A DNA stretch of 6,317 bases from contig JAHKZS010000179.1 in assembly GCA_020626545.1 (NCBI GenBank), forward strand, positions 1 through 6,317, given 5' to 3'. The stretch is from a bacterium (lineage in GTDB: Bacteria > Bacillota > Clostridia > Oscillospirales > Acutalibacteraceae). A model generated the notes under the pieces. The model was given only the letters and a program-made list of their open reading frames with translations. It was not told where the DNA came from and did no database searches. Made by a program: the position numbers and the translations under genes. Below, piece after piece: positions 1 through 6,317 of this stretch. Each line of letters opens with the position of its first letter. The first letter of the stretch is position 1.

Positions 1-470
1 TTATATTTTGAAGCCCAAGAGCTTTTTTTACTTGGATTTATTTTCCCTAAACAACGCACAGCTGTAGTTCCAGGTTTGTCATACCATTTTCCAGTTTTAG
101 GACTCTGCTTCATAAAATGAAAATCTGATCCTCCATATTCTCCAATACGTAAAGGCCCGATAAAAGGACTTGATGTTCGAATTGCAACCCGATACTCTCC
201 TTTTTTTAATTTTGATTTCCGTTTACATTTTCTTGTAATTCTAGGAAAGTCTTTTAAAACCCAATCTCTTACTTTCTTTACCCCAAATTTATATGGCATT
301 GAATAATCCATACTTTTTAGCCCTCTCCCAATAATAATACCATCTTGATCTAAAACGTATTTCATAACATCATTCTTCCCCTTACCAGGATGCAACCACT
401 TTGTATATATACCCATAGCATACGCATAGCAATTATAAAAATATGAATCATAGGAATCGCTTTTTTTGGT
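1..470 (-). other. C-terminal variable (cargo) module with NCYAYA / DFHF / KPG signature
   Basis: After the RHS core, residues 1890-2045 (unfinished at the edge) have no YD repeats and a more basic character (KCKRKSKLKKGEYRV at 1970-1984). Visible motifs are YNCYAYAMG with Cys1903, WLHPGKG (1914-1920), GEYRVAIRT (1980-1988), GSDFHFMKQ with His2007, then GKWYDKPGTT (2016-2025). I recall a family of uncharacterised secreted or toxin-linked modules with the order NCYAYAL, PG, DxHWYRQDxxGxWSHKPG, and this matches it. A Cys followed about 100 residues later by a His, each next to aromatic residues, resembles NlpC/P60 or papain-like thiol enzymes. In this position it is most likely the toxin. Peptidase, amidase or acyltransferase activity are all possible, and only the motif is seen. 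Confidence 0.6.
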
Positions 471-3400
471 TCCAGTTGTATCTTTAGAATTAATAACATT
501 GTTTTCGCAATATGCGAACATATTAGTACTAAGAGGAGAATTTGTTGCGGTATCAGTATATATATCCGCGTTCAAGAATCTACCAGTAATAGGATCATAG
601 TACCTACTCTTTAGATAGTACAATCCTGTTTCATCATCATAGATATATCCGCGATAGCGGAAGGGGTTTAACTCTCCTATGCCATAGATAGTGTTATCAG
701 TTTTACTAATTAGTTTACCCCAAGCGTCGTACTTATAGGTTACAACTACGTTACCCTGATGAGTTACTATTTTCTCAACGTCACCCTGTATGTTCTTAAT
801 AAAGAAATACTTTGTGCCTTCAAAAGACATTGACGTTACATTACCTTCACTATCATAGTAGAAATACACAACCGCGGAATTGTTCCTGCGGAAAGCAATC
901 ATATTTCCGTTAGAGTCATAGTAGTAATGATGAGTATCGCCGTCAGTTACACACTTCTTTTCTGTACGCAAACCGTCCGCGTTATACTTGAAGGAATATG
1001 TTTTATTGGATTTTGTAACCTGAGAAAGTGATCTTCCCACCATCCATGACATTGTCATACCGTCACGATAAGACGTAGGATTGCCTATATTGTCATAGCT
1101 TATAGTTTGCCCATCATAAGAGGTCAGTTTATCTCCCCAGTTAGAATCATTGTATTCATATTCTATTTCATTGTAATAATGCAAATTGTTATTGGTGTCT
1201 GTTATTTTTTCAAATTTGGATGTAGTTGAATTGAAGAAAAAACTGTACTCTTCTACTTTAGTAATATTTCCTTTATTATCGTATGTGTATTCTTTATATC
1301 CGCCTTTATTTGTATCTTCATCCATTGCGCTTAGTTCCGCAGAAGTGACAAGCTGATTAAGACTGTCATAGGTATACTGGGAAACAACAGTATCGTTTAA
1401 TGTAACCTGAGTGATATTACCATTAGCATCATAGGCGTAATCGTATTGAGCAATTTTGTGAGGAGAAAAACCGCTTGCTCTTTTTGAATAGTGTTGAATG
1501 CTGTTTACTACACTTGTTGTTGAATTTGTCGCACTGCCGTTTTTGTAACCGTATGTTGTATAGAAAGGAGAATAATTTAGATCTCCTTCGTAATGAGTGT
1601 CAGTCTTTGTTGTTCTGCCAAAATCATCTGTTTCGGTAGTAACTTTTATTCCGTCATAACTAACATACTCATTTTCTTCAGCATCTGTACCTCGGATAAT
1701 ATTTTGCAGTCTGCCGTTGACATTAGTTTGCTCTACTGTGTTACCGTCAGAATCAAAGGAAATATTAAAGGCTAAATCCTTATCATTTGTTTCAGCGTAT
1801 TTGGCAATCATATTCCCGTTGCAATCGTAGAAAAAATATGTTATTTGATTAAGCCAATGATCCTCGTACTTTGTTATGAGTCCTTTCTTATTATAGGAAT
1901 AACTAGCCATTGTACCATTATGAACATCAATTCTGGTTATACGTCCGTAATCGTCATAAGTATAAATTAAGCTTTGACCGTTGCCGTAGGTAACTCTCGT
2001 CAGTTTGTCGCAAAGACTATCATATGTATTGGTTACCAGAGTTTGAGTACCAACTTTAACCTTAGTCACATTGTCGAAATTATCGTATTCGAAAGAATAT
2101 GATGTTCCACTATTTGAAATAGTTGAGAGCTGTCCTGTGCTTGTATATGTGTTGTTATATGAAGATTCGCTGCTTGCAACTGATAAAATATTACCGTAAG
2201 TGTCATATGTGTATGATGTGGTGTTATTCTTTGGATCGGTAACCGAGGTTTTGTTTCCGTCACTGTCGTAAGAATATGATGTTGTATGACCTGCTTCGTC
2301 ACTTTCGCTTGTAATATAATTACCTGCTGAATTGTAAGCAGTATTTGTCTCCATATAAGTCTGCGCAGTACTTACAGACTCGGAAATTATTTCTTCATTT
2401 ATCGCATCAGCAGAATTTGTATCCGAAGAGGAAGTATCGTTTTTTTCATTACCTCCAAATTGATAATCATACGCAAAATTGAGCATTGCGTTCTTAATTA
2501 TCATTTCATTTTTATTATAACCGTAAACGAACGAAAATGCAACCTTTTCTACAACTCTGTCAGACTCATCAGGTGTAACAGAAAGTGTAATATTTTGTGT
2601 TGCGTCTGTATAGGCGTTAAACTCCTGATAATGATTTTCTGTATAGTCAGAATCACCTGAGTATTTTACTTTAAGCGCAATACCAAATGTACGATAATCT
2701 GAATTAAGCGGAACTGATTTTGCTGAAGCAGTACCCGAAATATTGAAAGTTACAGATTTCTTATTAACATCTAATGTCTGATAAATGTAGTTGTTACATT
2801 CTCCAACAGAATCAACGTTCTCATCATTACCGGAACTATTTGATGAAGAAGTCGTGGCTTCTGTTGCTTCGGTTACCTCATATGTTCTTCTATATGTGCG
2901 AGTAACTTTGCCCTGCATTGTTTTGGTAACATTGCCGTAAGCATCAGTTTCTTCAACAGTATCATTGTCAACAGTTTCTGTTTCTGTTCTAACTTCTGTT
3001 GCAGCTGTTGGTTCAGTTTCTTCCTCAACATTTTGCACCTGCGCGCTTTGAGGCTCGCAGCCTTTACCCGACAGATGAACGTCACCGTCGCTGTCGAGAG
3101 GGATTTGTTCTGTATGGAAGGAAGTATCGCCTGTGTCTTTATATTTGTATGTCCAATCAGATGTAGTCTTGAAATCGCTGTTAGCAAGGGCGTTGTAATC
3201 ATTCATTACATCGCCTTCTTCGAGTTGCATACAATCGAACCAAGCTGTGCCTTGTGCATTTCGCAAAGCGAAATAAATTCTGTAAGTGGTTGAATTAGAA
3301 GGAACATCTACGGTTAAAGATATTCTTTCCCATTCCGAACCCGTTACTGTATCCTGGAGGGCAACGCTATTAGTATCTAACAAAGTAGTGCTTCCATTTA

Positions 3401-6137
3401 ATGCCTTGAATTTTAATATAGCCCCCGCTTCGCCAGACAAAGAACCTTCTGTTATATTTTTCGTTTTTACATACGCTGATAAAGTAACGGTTTTTCCTTT
3501 GATGTCAACAGCATTGTTTTCGTGCATAGCGTATGTATAGATTTGAGATGCTCCCGAATGATTAACTTTTATGGAATTATGTCCTAAAAGATATGTTTCA
3601 GAATCCAAAGTAACTTGTCCGCCTGAACTTGTTTGATTACCAATTATGCCGTTGCCCTTGTAAAAATACAGTCCATCCCCTTGTTGATTACCGATTCCGT
3701 TTGGCTCGTTAGATTCCTCTATATAGTTTTTGGTATAGGAATCCGAGCCTGTGTTTATAGACAGGCTTGATGAATCACTTCCGTTTGTGACCATGCCATT
3801 GGCATTGAGAGTAGATATAGTATTACCATAATCATCAAACGTATAAGTTTCTTTGTTTCCGCTTAAATCAGTGAACTCAGTTGTGTTATTTGTATTATAT
3901 TGAATGGTTAAGCTTTTTCTTGAAGCGTCATTTTTGCCGTATTCTGTAATATTGGTAACTTTTCCGCTTGTATAGGTGAATCCAAGCTTCTGACCATTCT
4001 GCGAATCAGAGGTCGAGTATTGTCTTACACTTGATATTAAGTTATTATTATAACTAAATGTTGAGCGCTTACCATCAGAAGATTTAATTCCATATGATAA
4101 GGCGTAACCTGTATAATAACTAAAAGAAATTATTGTTGAATTATCTTTTTTAATGTTATTGCAAATCTTAACCGAATCACCCTCAGACGTAACCGTAGAA
4201 TAAGAGAATGTATATGTATGCTGTGCGGAAACAATGCTTGACAGATATCCTGTCGAACCGTAATTATAAGATATGATATTATTACTGTTATTACAATCTT
4301 TTTCTGTTTGGATATACTTCGTTTCATTATTGGCAGGAATACTAAAAGTTTCAATCGTCGAACCGTTATCAATTTCTATTGAGTTGCTTTCAATCTTTAA
4401 TGTAAGACCTAAATCATCTTCATCTTCTAATTCGGTTTTCCCGGATACTATTCTGAAATAATGCTCTACCGCATCACTGTCAAGATAAACATAATAAGTC
4501 CCTGTATTTGTCAAACGCTTATCAAAGGACATATGCCATCCTTTACCAATATAACTACGCTGAGCAATATTTGTGCTGTGGTGAATAGCATAAATATTAA
4601 GGGGAATTCTTAATCCTTTTTCTTCATAAATTTTCTGTTTAATAGTAAGCGCACCTGTATAATCTGAAATGTGTGCTTCTGCATTTTGACCACAGGAAAC
4701 TGTATGTGAAGTAAGATTGCTCTCGGAACCTGTGTATTCCTTATACTTGACTATAAATGTAGGCCTCTTATTTGGAAAATAACAATGGTATCCGCCAAAA
4801 TCGGTAGCTGTATCAGTGCTTTTTAGATAAACACCGTTATTTGCAACTGTACCATTTGCCCATTTTTTAACATATTTAGTTAAATCTAAAGATACGCCAT
4901 CAGAACTATTAGCTTTAGTTTTAACGTAATCTATTACTTCATAAGCGTAATTAACATTATTATATGTTGCAGTATTGTTTGTCCATGAAGAAGTTATGGG
5001 ATACGCTTCAATTTCCATTTCCGATGAAGTACTCATAGGGAATAGATTGACCTTTGCACTGACTATGTTTTTATCAGAATAGTTTTCCTGAACATTTTTA
5101 AGTTTAATAAGTCCTCTATATACATCTCCAACATGGAAATGTGTTGACTGTCCTTGCACTGTATCAGCTTGAGAACTCATCACTTCCGCGGTTTCGGTAT
5201 TTGCATTTCCATTTAACGAAACTTCAGGATCAATAGTAACGGGATAGGCTCGTCCCCAACTATTAAGAAAGCCTCTATCAGCTGTAAGCTTTACCTTTAA
5301 CACATTAGATTTGTTGCTTATAATTTCAAAACTAAGATCAGAGCTTGTGTTACCGTCGGCGTCATACATACAAGGCGCAGTTATGCTATAAACTTCTTTT
5401 TTGCCTTTGTACAGCTTAATGGTCTGTTTGTCAATCTGTTCAGCTTTTAAGCCTTTAATGTTGTATTCAATCTCAAACTCGTTTTGTGCATCGGCATTTT
5501 CTAAAACAATGTTTTCTTTTACGCCTGTTGTTGAAACAATGCAGTCTAAGTCAACATTTTTGTAAACGCTTTTATAATTAGCCTTAGACGTGAGTTTATC
5601 TATGGAAGTGAATTTCTCGTTTCCTTTATGTTTTTTGTTACTGTTTTTTACTTTTACAGAGCTTTTATTCGCGCCTGTGTATTTCCATGTGATGTTGCCT
5701 TTTTTAGAACTTATTTTAACTAAATTATCTGTTTCGGTATCCGGGGCAAGTTCAATATCAATATTACTCTTTTTATTTGTGAAAAGCTCAGGTACAACCT
5801 CATCAGGTGTAGCTTCACCTTTTGCAATAAGACTATTGTCGTATTCAACCCATTTGCCTTTATCATTTTTGTAGTGAACGGGACAATCGTATGTAACAGC
5901 CATAATTGTGCCATCATCCATACTAAAATGCTTTGTGTACTCATCTCTGCGCTCCTTAAGCTCAGAAACAATATTTGCGTTTTCTTCTCCTTCTACCAAA
6001 GAATCAAATGTTACTGATTCCTCAGGCTTTGCCTCGGATTTTGTTTCCGCGAATACTTGTATTGGCAGTAAGAATGCCATTAGAAATACAAGTATTATAG
6101 ATACCGTACAATAAACCGGTCTTTTTGATTTGCTCAT
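1..6137 (-). CDS. Secreted YD/RHS-repeat protein (WapA-like polymorphic toxin), C-terminus cut by window edge
   Basis: Minus-strand reading from the ATG at 6135-6137 stays open for 2045 codons and leaves the window two bases into the next codon, so this is a partial gene. The start is fixed by a GAGAGGT ribosome binding site 7 nt upstream and by an in-frame TGA at 6150-6152. Domain order: signal peptide 1-30; N-terminal region ending YPVTIDP (298-304); DNRLRE-like domain about 306-467; GKGWHMSF near W534; weak YD cluster to about 775; jelly-roll-like domain about 810-985 with AWFDCMQLEEGD (W966); second beta domain 986-1230 with a Glu/Thr-rich insert; YD array 1284-1810; RHS core with NPFRYRGY (1824-1831) and YYDPITGRF (1846-1854); variable module from 1890. 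Proteins of this build are secreted and typically act in contact-dependent competition, with the YD array encapsulating a C-terminal toxin. The family call is secure; the toxin role is inferred. Its own promoter lies directly upstream. Confidence 0.93.
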   Translation of the reverse strand, partial: MSKSKRPVYCTVSIILVFLMAFLLPIQVFAETKSEAKPEESVTFDSLVEGEENANIVSELKERRDEYTKHFSMDDGTIMAVTYDCPVHYKNDKGKWVEYDNSLIAKGEATPDEVVPELFTNKKSNIDIELAPDTETDNLVKISSKKGNITWKYTGANKSSVKVKNSNKKHKGNEKFTSIDKLTSKANYKSVYKNVDLDCIVSTTGVKENIVLENADAQNEFEIEYNIKGLKAEQIDKQTIKLYKGKKEVYSITAPCMYDADGNTSSDLSFEIISNKSNVLKVKLTADRGFLNSWGRAYPVTIDPEVSLNGNANTETAEVMSSQADTVQGQSTHFHVGDVYRGLIKLKNVQENYSDKNIVSAKVNLFPMSTSSEMEIEAYPITSSWTNNTATYNNVNYAYEVIDYVKTKANSSDGVSLDLTKYVKKWANGTVANNGVYLKSTDTATDFGGYHCYFPNKRPTFIVKYKEYTGSESNLTSHTVSCGQNAEAHISDYTGALTIKQKIYEEKGLRIPLNIYAIHHSTNIAQRSYIGKGWHMSFDKRLTNTGTYYVYLDSDAVEHYFRIVSGKTELEDEDDLGLTLKIESNSIEIDNGSTIETFSIPANNETKYIQTEKDCNNSNNIISYNYGSTGYLSSIVSAQHTYTFSYSTVTSEGDSVKICNNIKKDNSTIISFSYYTGYALSYGIKSSDGKRSTFSYNNNLISSVRQYSTSDSQNGQKLGFTYTSGKVTNITEYGKNDASRKSLTIQYNTNNTTEFTDLSGNKETYTFDDYGNTISTLNANGMVTNGSDSSSLSINTGSDSYTKNYIEESNEPNGIGNQQGDGLYFYKGNGIIGNQTSSGGQVTLDSETYLLGHNSIKVNHSGASQIYTYAMHENNAVDIKGKTVTLSAYVKTKNITEGSLSGEAGAILKFKALNGSTTLLDTNSVALQDTVTGSEWERISLTVDVPSNSTTYRIYFALRNAQGTAWFDCMQLEEGDVMNDYNALANSDFKTTSDWTYKYKDTGDTSFHTEQIPLDSDGDVHLSGKGCEPQSAQVQNVEEETEPTAATEVRTETETVDNDTVEETDAYGNVTKTMQGKVTRTYRRTYEVTEATEATTSSSNSSGNDENVDSVGECNNYIYQTLDVNKKSVTFNISGTASAKSVPLNSDYRTFGIALKVKYSGDSDYTENHYQEFNAYTDATQNITLSVTPDESDRVVEKVAFSFVYGYNKNEMIIKNAMLNFAYDYQFGGNEKNDTSSSDTNSADAINEEIISESVSTAQTYMETNTAYNSAGNYITSESDEAGHTTSYSYDSDGNKTSVTDPKNNTTSYTYDTYGNILSVASSESSYNNTYTSTGQLSTISNSGTSYSFEYDNFDNVTKVKVGTQTLVTNTYDSLCDKLTRVTYGNGQSLIYTYDDYGRITRIDVHNGTMASYSYNKKGLITKYEDHWLNQITYFFYDCNGNMIAKYAETNDKDLAFNISFDSDGNTVEQTNVNGRLQNIIRGTDAEENEYVSYDGIKVTTETDDFGRTTKTDTHYEGDLNYSPFYTTYGYKNGSATNSTTSVVNSIQHYSKRASGFSPHKIAQYDYAYDANGNITQVTLNDTVVSQYTYDSLNQLVTSAELSAMDEDTNKGGYKEYTYDNKGNITKVEEYSFFFNSTTSKFEKITDTNNNLHYYNEIEYEYNDSNWGDKLTSYDGQTISYDNIGNPTSYRDGMTMSWMVGRSLSQVTKSNKTYSFKYNADGLRTEKKCVTDGDTHHYYYDSNGNMIAFRRNNSAVVYFYYDSEGNVTSMSFEGTKYFFIKNIQGDVEKIVTHQGNVVVTYKYDAWGKLISKTDNTIYGIGELNPFRYRGYIYDDETGLYYLKSRYYDPITGRFLNADIYTDTATNSPLSTNMFAYCENNVINSKDTTGTKKSDSYDSYFYNCYAYAMGIYTKWLHPGKGKNDVMKYVLDQDGIIIGRGLKSMDYSMPYKFGVKKVRDWVLKDFPRITRKCKRKSKLKKGEYRVAIRTSSPFIGPLRIGEYGGSDFHFMKQSPKTGKWYDKPGTTAVRCLGKINPSKKSSWASKY
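471..809 (-). other. RHS repeat-associated core domain (residues about 1777-1889)
   Basis: The highly conserved closing block of RHS proteins is plain: YFFIKNIQGDVEKIV, YKYDAWGK, NPFRYRGYIYDDETGLYYL, KSRYYDPITGRFLNAD, then NMFAYCENNVINSKDTTG. In the family this region plugs the bottom of the cage and marks the boundary after which the variable toxin begins. The last phrase usually reads like NNPVN..DPxG. Here both prolines are replaced (NNVIN and DTTG), while Asp1886 and Gly1889 are kept. Confidence 0.93.
708..2288 (-). repeat. Main YD (RHS) repeat array, about 15 degenerate protein repeats
   Basis: Residues about 1284-1810 repeat the pattern Y-x-Y-D-x-x-G-N-x-T at intervals of roughly 20-40 residues. 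Clear copies are YSYDSDGNKTSV (D1291), YTYDTYGNILSV, YTYDDYGRITRI, FFYDCNGNMIAK, YAYDANGNITQV (D1570), YTYDNKGNITKV, YYYDSNGNMIAF, FYYDSEGNVTSM and YKYDAWGKLIS (D1804). Some are decayed, such as FEYDNFDNVTKV and YTYDSLNQLVTS. In solved TcC, Rhs and teneurin structures such repeats spiral into a hollow beta-shell that encloses the C-terminal cargo. A weaker outlying cluster lies near residues 690-775 (YTFDDYGNTIS, G771; about 3815-4070). Confidence 0.92.
2445..3182 (-). other. Second beta domain, interrupted by a Glu/Thr-rich insert (residues about 986-1230)
   Basis: The first piece, ANSDFKTTSDWTYKYKDTG, resembles the N-terminal strands of a jelly roll. The second, from VGECNNYIYQTLDV (C1114) to MLNFAYDYQFGG (Q1226), resembles the remainder (YIYQTLDV, KSVTFNISGTA, NITLSVTPDES, VAFSFVYGYNKNEMIIKNAML). 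Between them, residues 1028-1108 (2814-3056) form a low-complexity insert rich in Glu, Thr, Ser and Asn. The insert contains one lone YD-like phrase, TDAYGNVTKTMQGK. It may be a loop extension or linker tolerated at the top of the fold. Confidence 0.5.
3183..3710 (-). other. Carbohydrate-binding-like jelly-roll domain (residues about 810-985)
   Basis: Visible marks are TYLLGHNSIKVNHSG (G852), KGKTVTLSAYVKTKNI, GSEWERISLTVDVPSN, TTYRIYFALRN and GTAWFDCMQLEEGD (W966). The pattern (a stretch like 'sYSI', 'ytlSaYvKt', 'W..v...f..p', then 'aWFDcvQLE.G') is typical of CBM-like jelly rolls that sit between YD clusters in secreted RHS proteins. It is followed by NDYNALANSDF, the usual lead-in to a second such domain. 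Sugar binding is a family-level guess; no ligand residue can be assigned from sequence alone. Confidence 0.6.
4737..5222 (-). other. DNRLRE-like beta-sandwich domain (residues about 306-467)
   Basis: The segment begins with AEVMSSQADTVQG (M320), continues through GDVYRGLIKLKNV, a run of beta-strand-like text with KVNLFPM, then SSWTNNTATYNNV and LDLTKYVKKWANG, and closes with NNGVYLKSTDT (T441). This order (a durable-strand start, a R-LIKF-like strand, an S-W-x-N-x-T-x-Y loop, a D-x-T-x-x-V-x-x-W helix, then NxGxxLK) matches what I recall of the DNRLRE domain found before RHS repeats in Gram-positive surface proteins. It is thought to be a jelly-roll module used for surface presentation or ligand binding. 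The boundaries are approximate. Confidence 0.65.
5223..6047 (-). other. N-terminal region of the RHS protein (residues 31-305)
   Basis: This stretch carries the phrases I associate with the N-terminus of secreted clostridial and bacillar YD-repeat proteins: KHFSMDDGTIMAVTYDCPVHYKN, where the start of the exported scaffold asks for a 'ghost' self-description, then WVEYDNSL, YKNVDLDCIV with KENIVLENA, APCMYDADGN, and the closing WGRAYPVTIDP at 294-304. It is predicted to be beta-rich and extracellular. I know no enzymatic activity for it. It probably forms the start of the surface-exposed scaffold that leads into the DNRLRE-like domain. Confidence 0.6.
6048..6137 (-). other. Sec signal peptide of the RHS protein (residues 1-30)
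   Basis: The first residues are MSKSKRPVY, a positively charged n-region. A hydrophobic stretch follows (roughly residues 11-26, rich in I, L, V, F and M), then a polar-to-small ending, QVFA-E. The VFA at 28-30 fits the A-x-A-like rule for signal peptidase I, so cleavage is likely after Ala30. The following residues (ETKSEAKPEES) are charged and flexible, as expected for a mature N-terminus. There is no lipobox Cys after the hydrophobic stretch, so a lipoprotein is unlikely. This supports export across the membrane of a Gram-positive cell. Confidence 0.88.
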
Positions 6138-6144
6138 TTTTCTT

Positions 6145-6151
6145 ACCTCTC
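6145..6151 (-). promoter_or_regulatory. Ribosome binding site GAGAGGT of the RHS gene
   Basis: On the minus strand GAGAGGT is followed by AAGAAAA and then ATG, a 7-nt spacing that is ideal for a Gram-positive Shine-Dalgarno site. It fixes the start at 6137. An ATG at 6151-6153 overlaps the site but is in another frame. Confidence 0.88.
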
Positions 6152-6165
6152 ATAAATAAAAATAA

Positions 6166-6191
6166 GGTAACTTACTTTTTGATAAGTTACC
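6166..6191 (-). promoter_or_regulatory. Leader hairpin at the predicted 5' end of the mRNA
   Basis: GGTAACTTA (6183-6191 read on the minus strand) pairs perfectly with TAAGTTACC (6166-6174), giving a 9-bp stem with an 8-nt loop (TCAAAAAG). It begins at or within two bases of the predicted transcription start and is followed by a T-rich run (TTATTTTTATTT). It could be a 5' stabilising hairpin, a weak attenuator, or a site bound by a protein as palindromic DNA. The stem is A/T-rich and has only three G-C pairs, so it is a weak terminator at best. Confidence 0.65.
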
Positions 6192-6198
6192 CGAAATA

Positions 6199-6227
6199 AT
6201 TTTATCATTTTATAATTTCTTTTTCAA
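6199..6227 (-). promoter_or_regulatory. SigA-type promoter with extended -10 for the RHS gene
   Basis: On the minus strand, TTGAAA (6222-6227) lies 17 nt from TAAAAT (6199-6204). The -10 is preceded by TGA, giving an extended -10, TGATAAAAT. The spacing is optimal and each hexamer differs from consensus by one or two bases. Transcription would begin about 6-8 nt downstream, near 6191-6193, leaving a leader of about 55 nt before the ATG. No operator for a specific regulator is visible around it. Confidence 0.75.
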
Positions 6228-6317
6228 TTCACGAAAACATAGAAGATTATGTCTCGACTTTAGCTATTACTCACTAAAAAATAAACACTTTTTTGTAAAC
6301 ATACAAACCGCTACCAA
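6228..6317. other. AT-rich upstream DNA without a visible gene
   Basis: This last stretch holds no convincing open reading frame, tRNA or terminator on either strand. It is rich in A and T runs. No second promoter of comparable quality to the one at 6199-6227 was found. It is probably intergenic DNA or the end of the gap to the preceding gene outside the window. Confidence 0.5.

Noticed and set aside
28..30. TAA on the minus strand as a possible end of the RHS gene
   Set aside because: This TAA, and the one at 1-3, are in a different frame. The gene's own frame reads WASKY followed by AA- at the edge.
1593..1775. Small plus-strand open frame that could look like a membrane peptide
   Set aside because: It is antisense to the YD array, with no upstream ribosome binding site, and the coding frame on the other strand is intact throughout.
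708..2288. DNA-level tandem repeat or CRISPR-like array
   Set aside because: The recurrent short words are degenerate and come from the YD protein motif; spacing is irregular and no exact repeat unit is present.
2873..3202. Minus-strand open frame of 109 codons in another frame
   Set aside because: It lies wholly inside the RHS gene on the same strand. Its Lys/Gln/Leu-rich product is the out-of-frame reading of the Glu/Thr-rich insert, and it has no ribosome binding site of its own.
3033..3540. Two overlapping plus-strand open frames (3033-3293 and 3286-3540)
   Set aside because: Both are antisense to the jelly-roll domain, resemble no family that I recognise, and lack start signals.
5590..5874. 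Plus-strand open frame of 94 codons with hydrophobic, Ser/Leu/Phe-rich text
   Set aside because: It is antisense to the N-terminal part of the RHS gene. The hydrophobic look comes from reading Lys/Glu-rich codons backwards, and there is no promoter or ribosome binding site.
6166..6191. Hairpin as a rho-independent terminator of an upstream gene
   Set aside because: The stem has only three G-C pairs, the T-run is broken by an A, and the hairpin lies downstream of the RHS promoter, so it is better seen as part of the leader.
6280..6310. TTTACA-like -35 box further upstream on the minus strand
   Set aside because: No acceptable -10 hexamer lies 16-18 nt downstream of it, unlike the pair at 6199-6227.

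Overview
The window is almost entirely one very long protein-coding gene on the minus strand. It starts at the ATG at 6135-6137 and is open for 2045 codons, without a stop or frameshift, to the left edge, where it is cut in the middle of a codon. The product is a Sec-secreted YD/RHS-repeat protein of the WapA-like, polymorphic-toxin kind found in Gram-positive bacteria. The AT-rich DNA (roughly one third to 37% G+C in the parts I counted), the strong GAGAGGT ribosome binding site, the SigA-type promoter and the domain style point to a Firmicute, probably a gut or rumen clostridium (Oscillospiraceae/Ruminococcus-like). That assignment is inference from style, not from a search.

Layout, reading the gene in its own direction from right to left. 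Positions 6228-6317 are upstream DNA with no gene that I can see. Next come a well-formed promoter (6199-6227), a short leader of about 55 nt that opens with a perfect 9-bp hairpin (6166-6191), and the ribosome binding site (6145-6151). The protein then runs: signal peptide (residues 1-30); the N-terminal region usual for these proteins, ending in YPVTIDP (31-305); a DNRLRE-like beta domain (about 306-467); a linker with the GKGWHMSF phrase and a first loose YD cluster (about 530-775); a carbohydrate-binding-like jelly roll (about 810-985); a second, interrupted beta domain (about 986-1230) carrying a Glu/Thr-rich insert (1028-1108); the main YD-repeat array (about 1284-1810); the RHS-associated core (about 1777-1889); and a C-terminal variable module (1890 to beyond the edge).

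The likely logic is that of a polymorphic toxin. The exported N-terminal and sugar-binding-like parts place the protein at the cell surface, the YD array folds into a hollow cage, and the last roughly 160 residues are the cargo. The cargo here has an NCYAYA...DFHF...KPG signature, with one Cys and one His in a setting that resembles a papain/NlpC-like thiol enzyme, but its activity cannot be read from the sequence. An immunity gene would be expected just beyond the left edge. I do not see a wholly new multi-gene system here; the cargo module and the hairpin leader are the parts most worth a second look.
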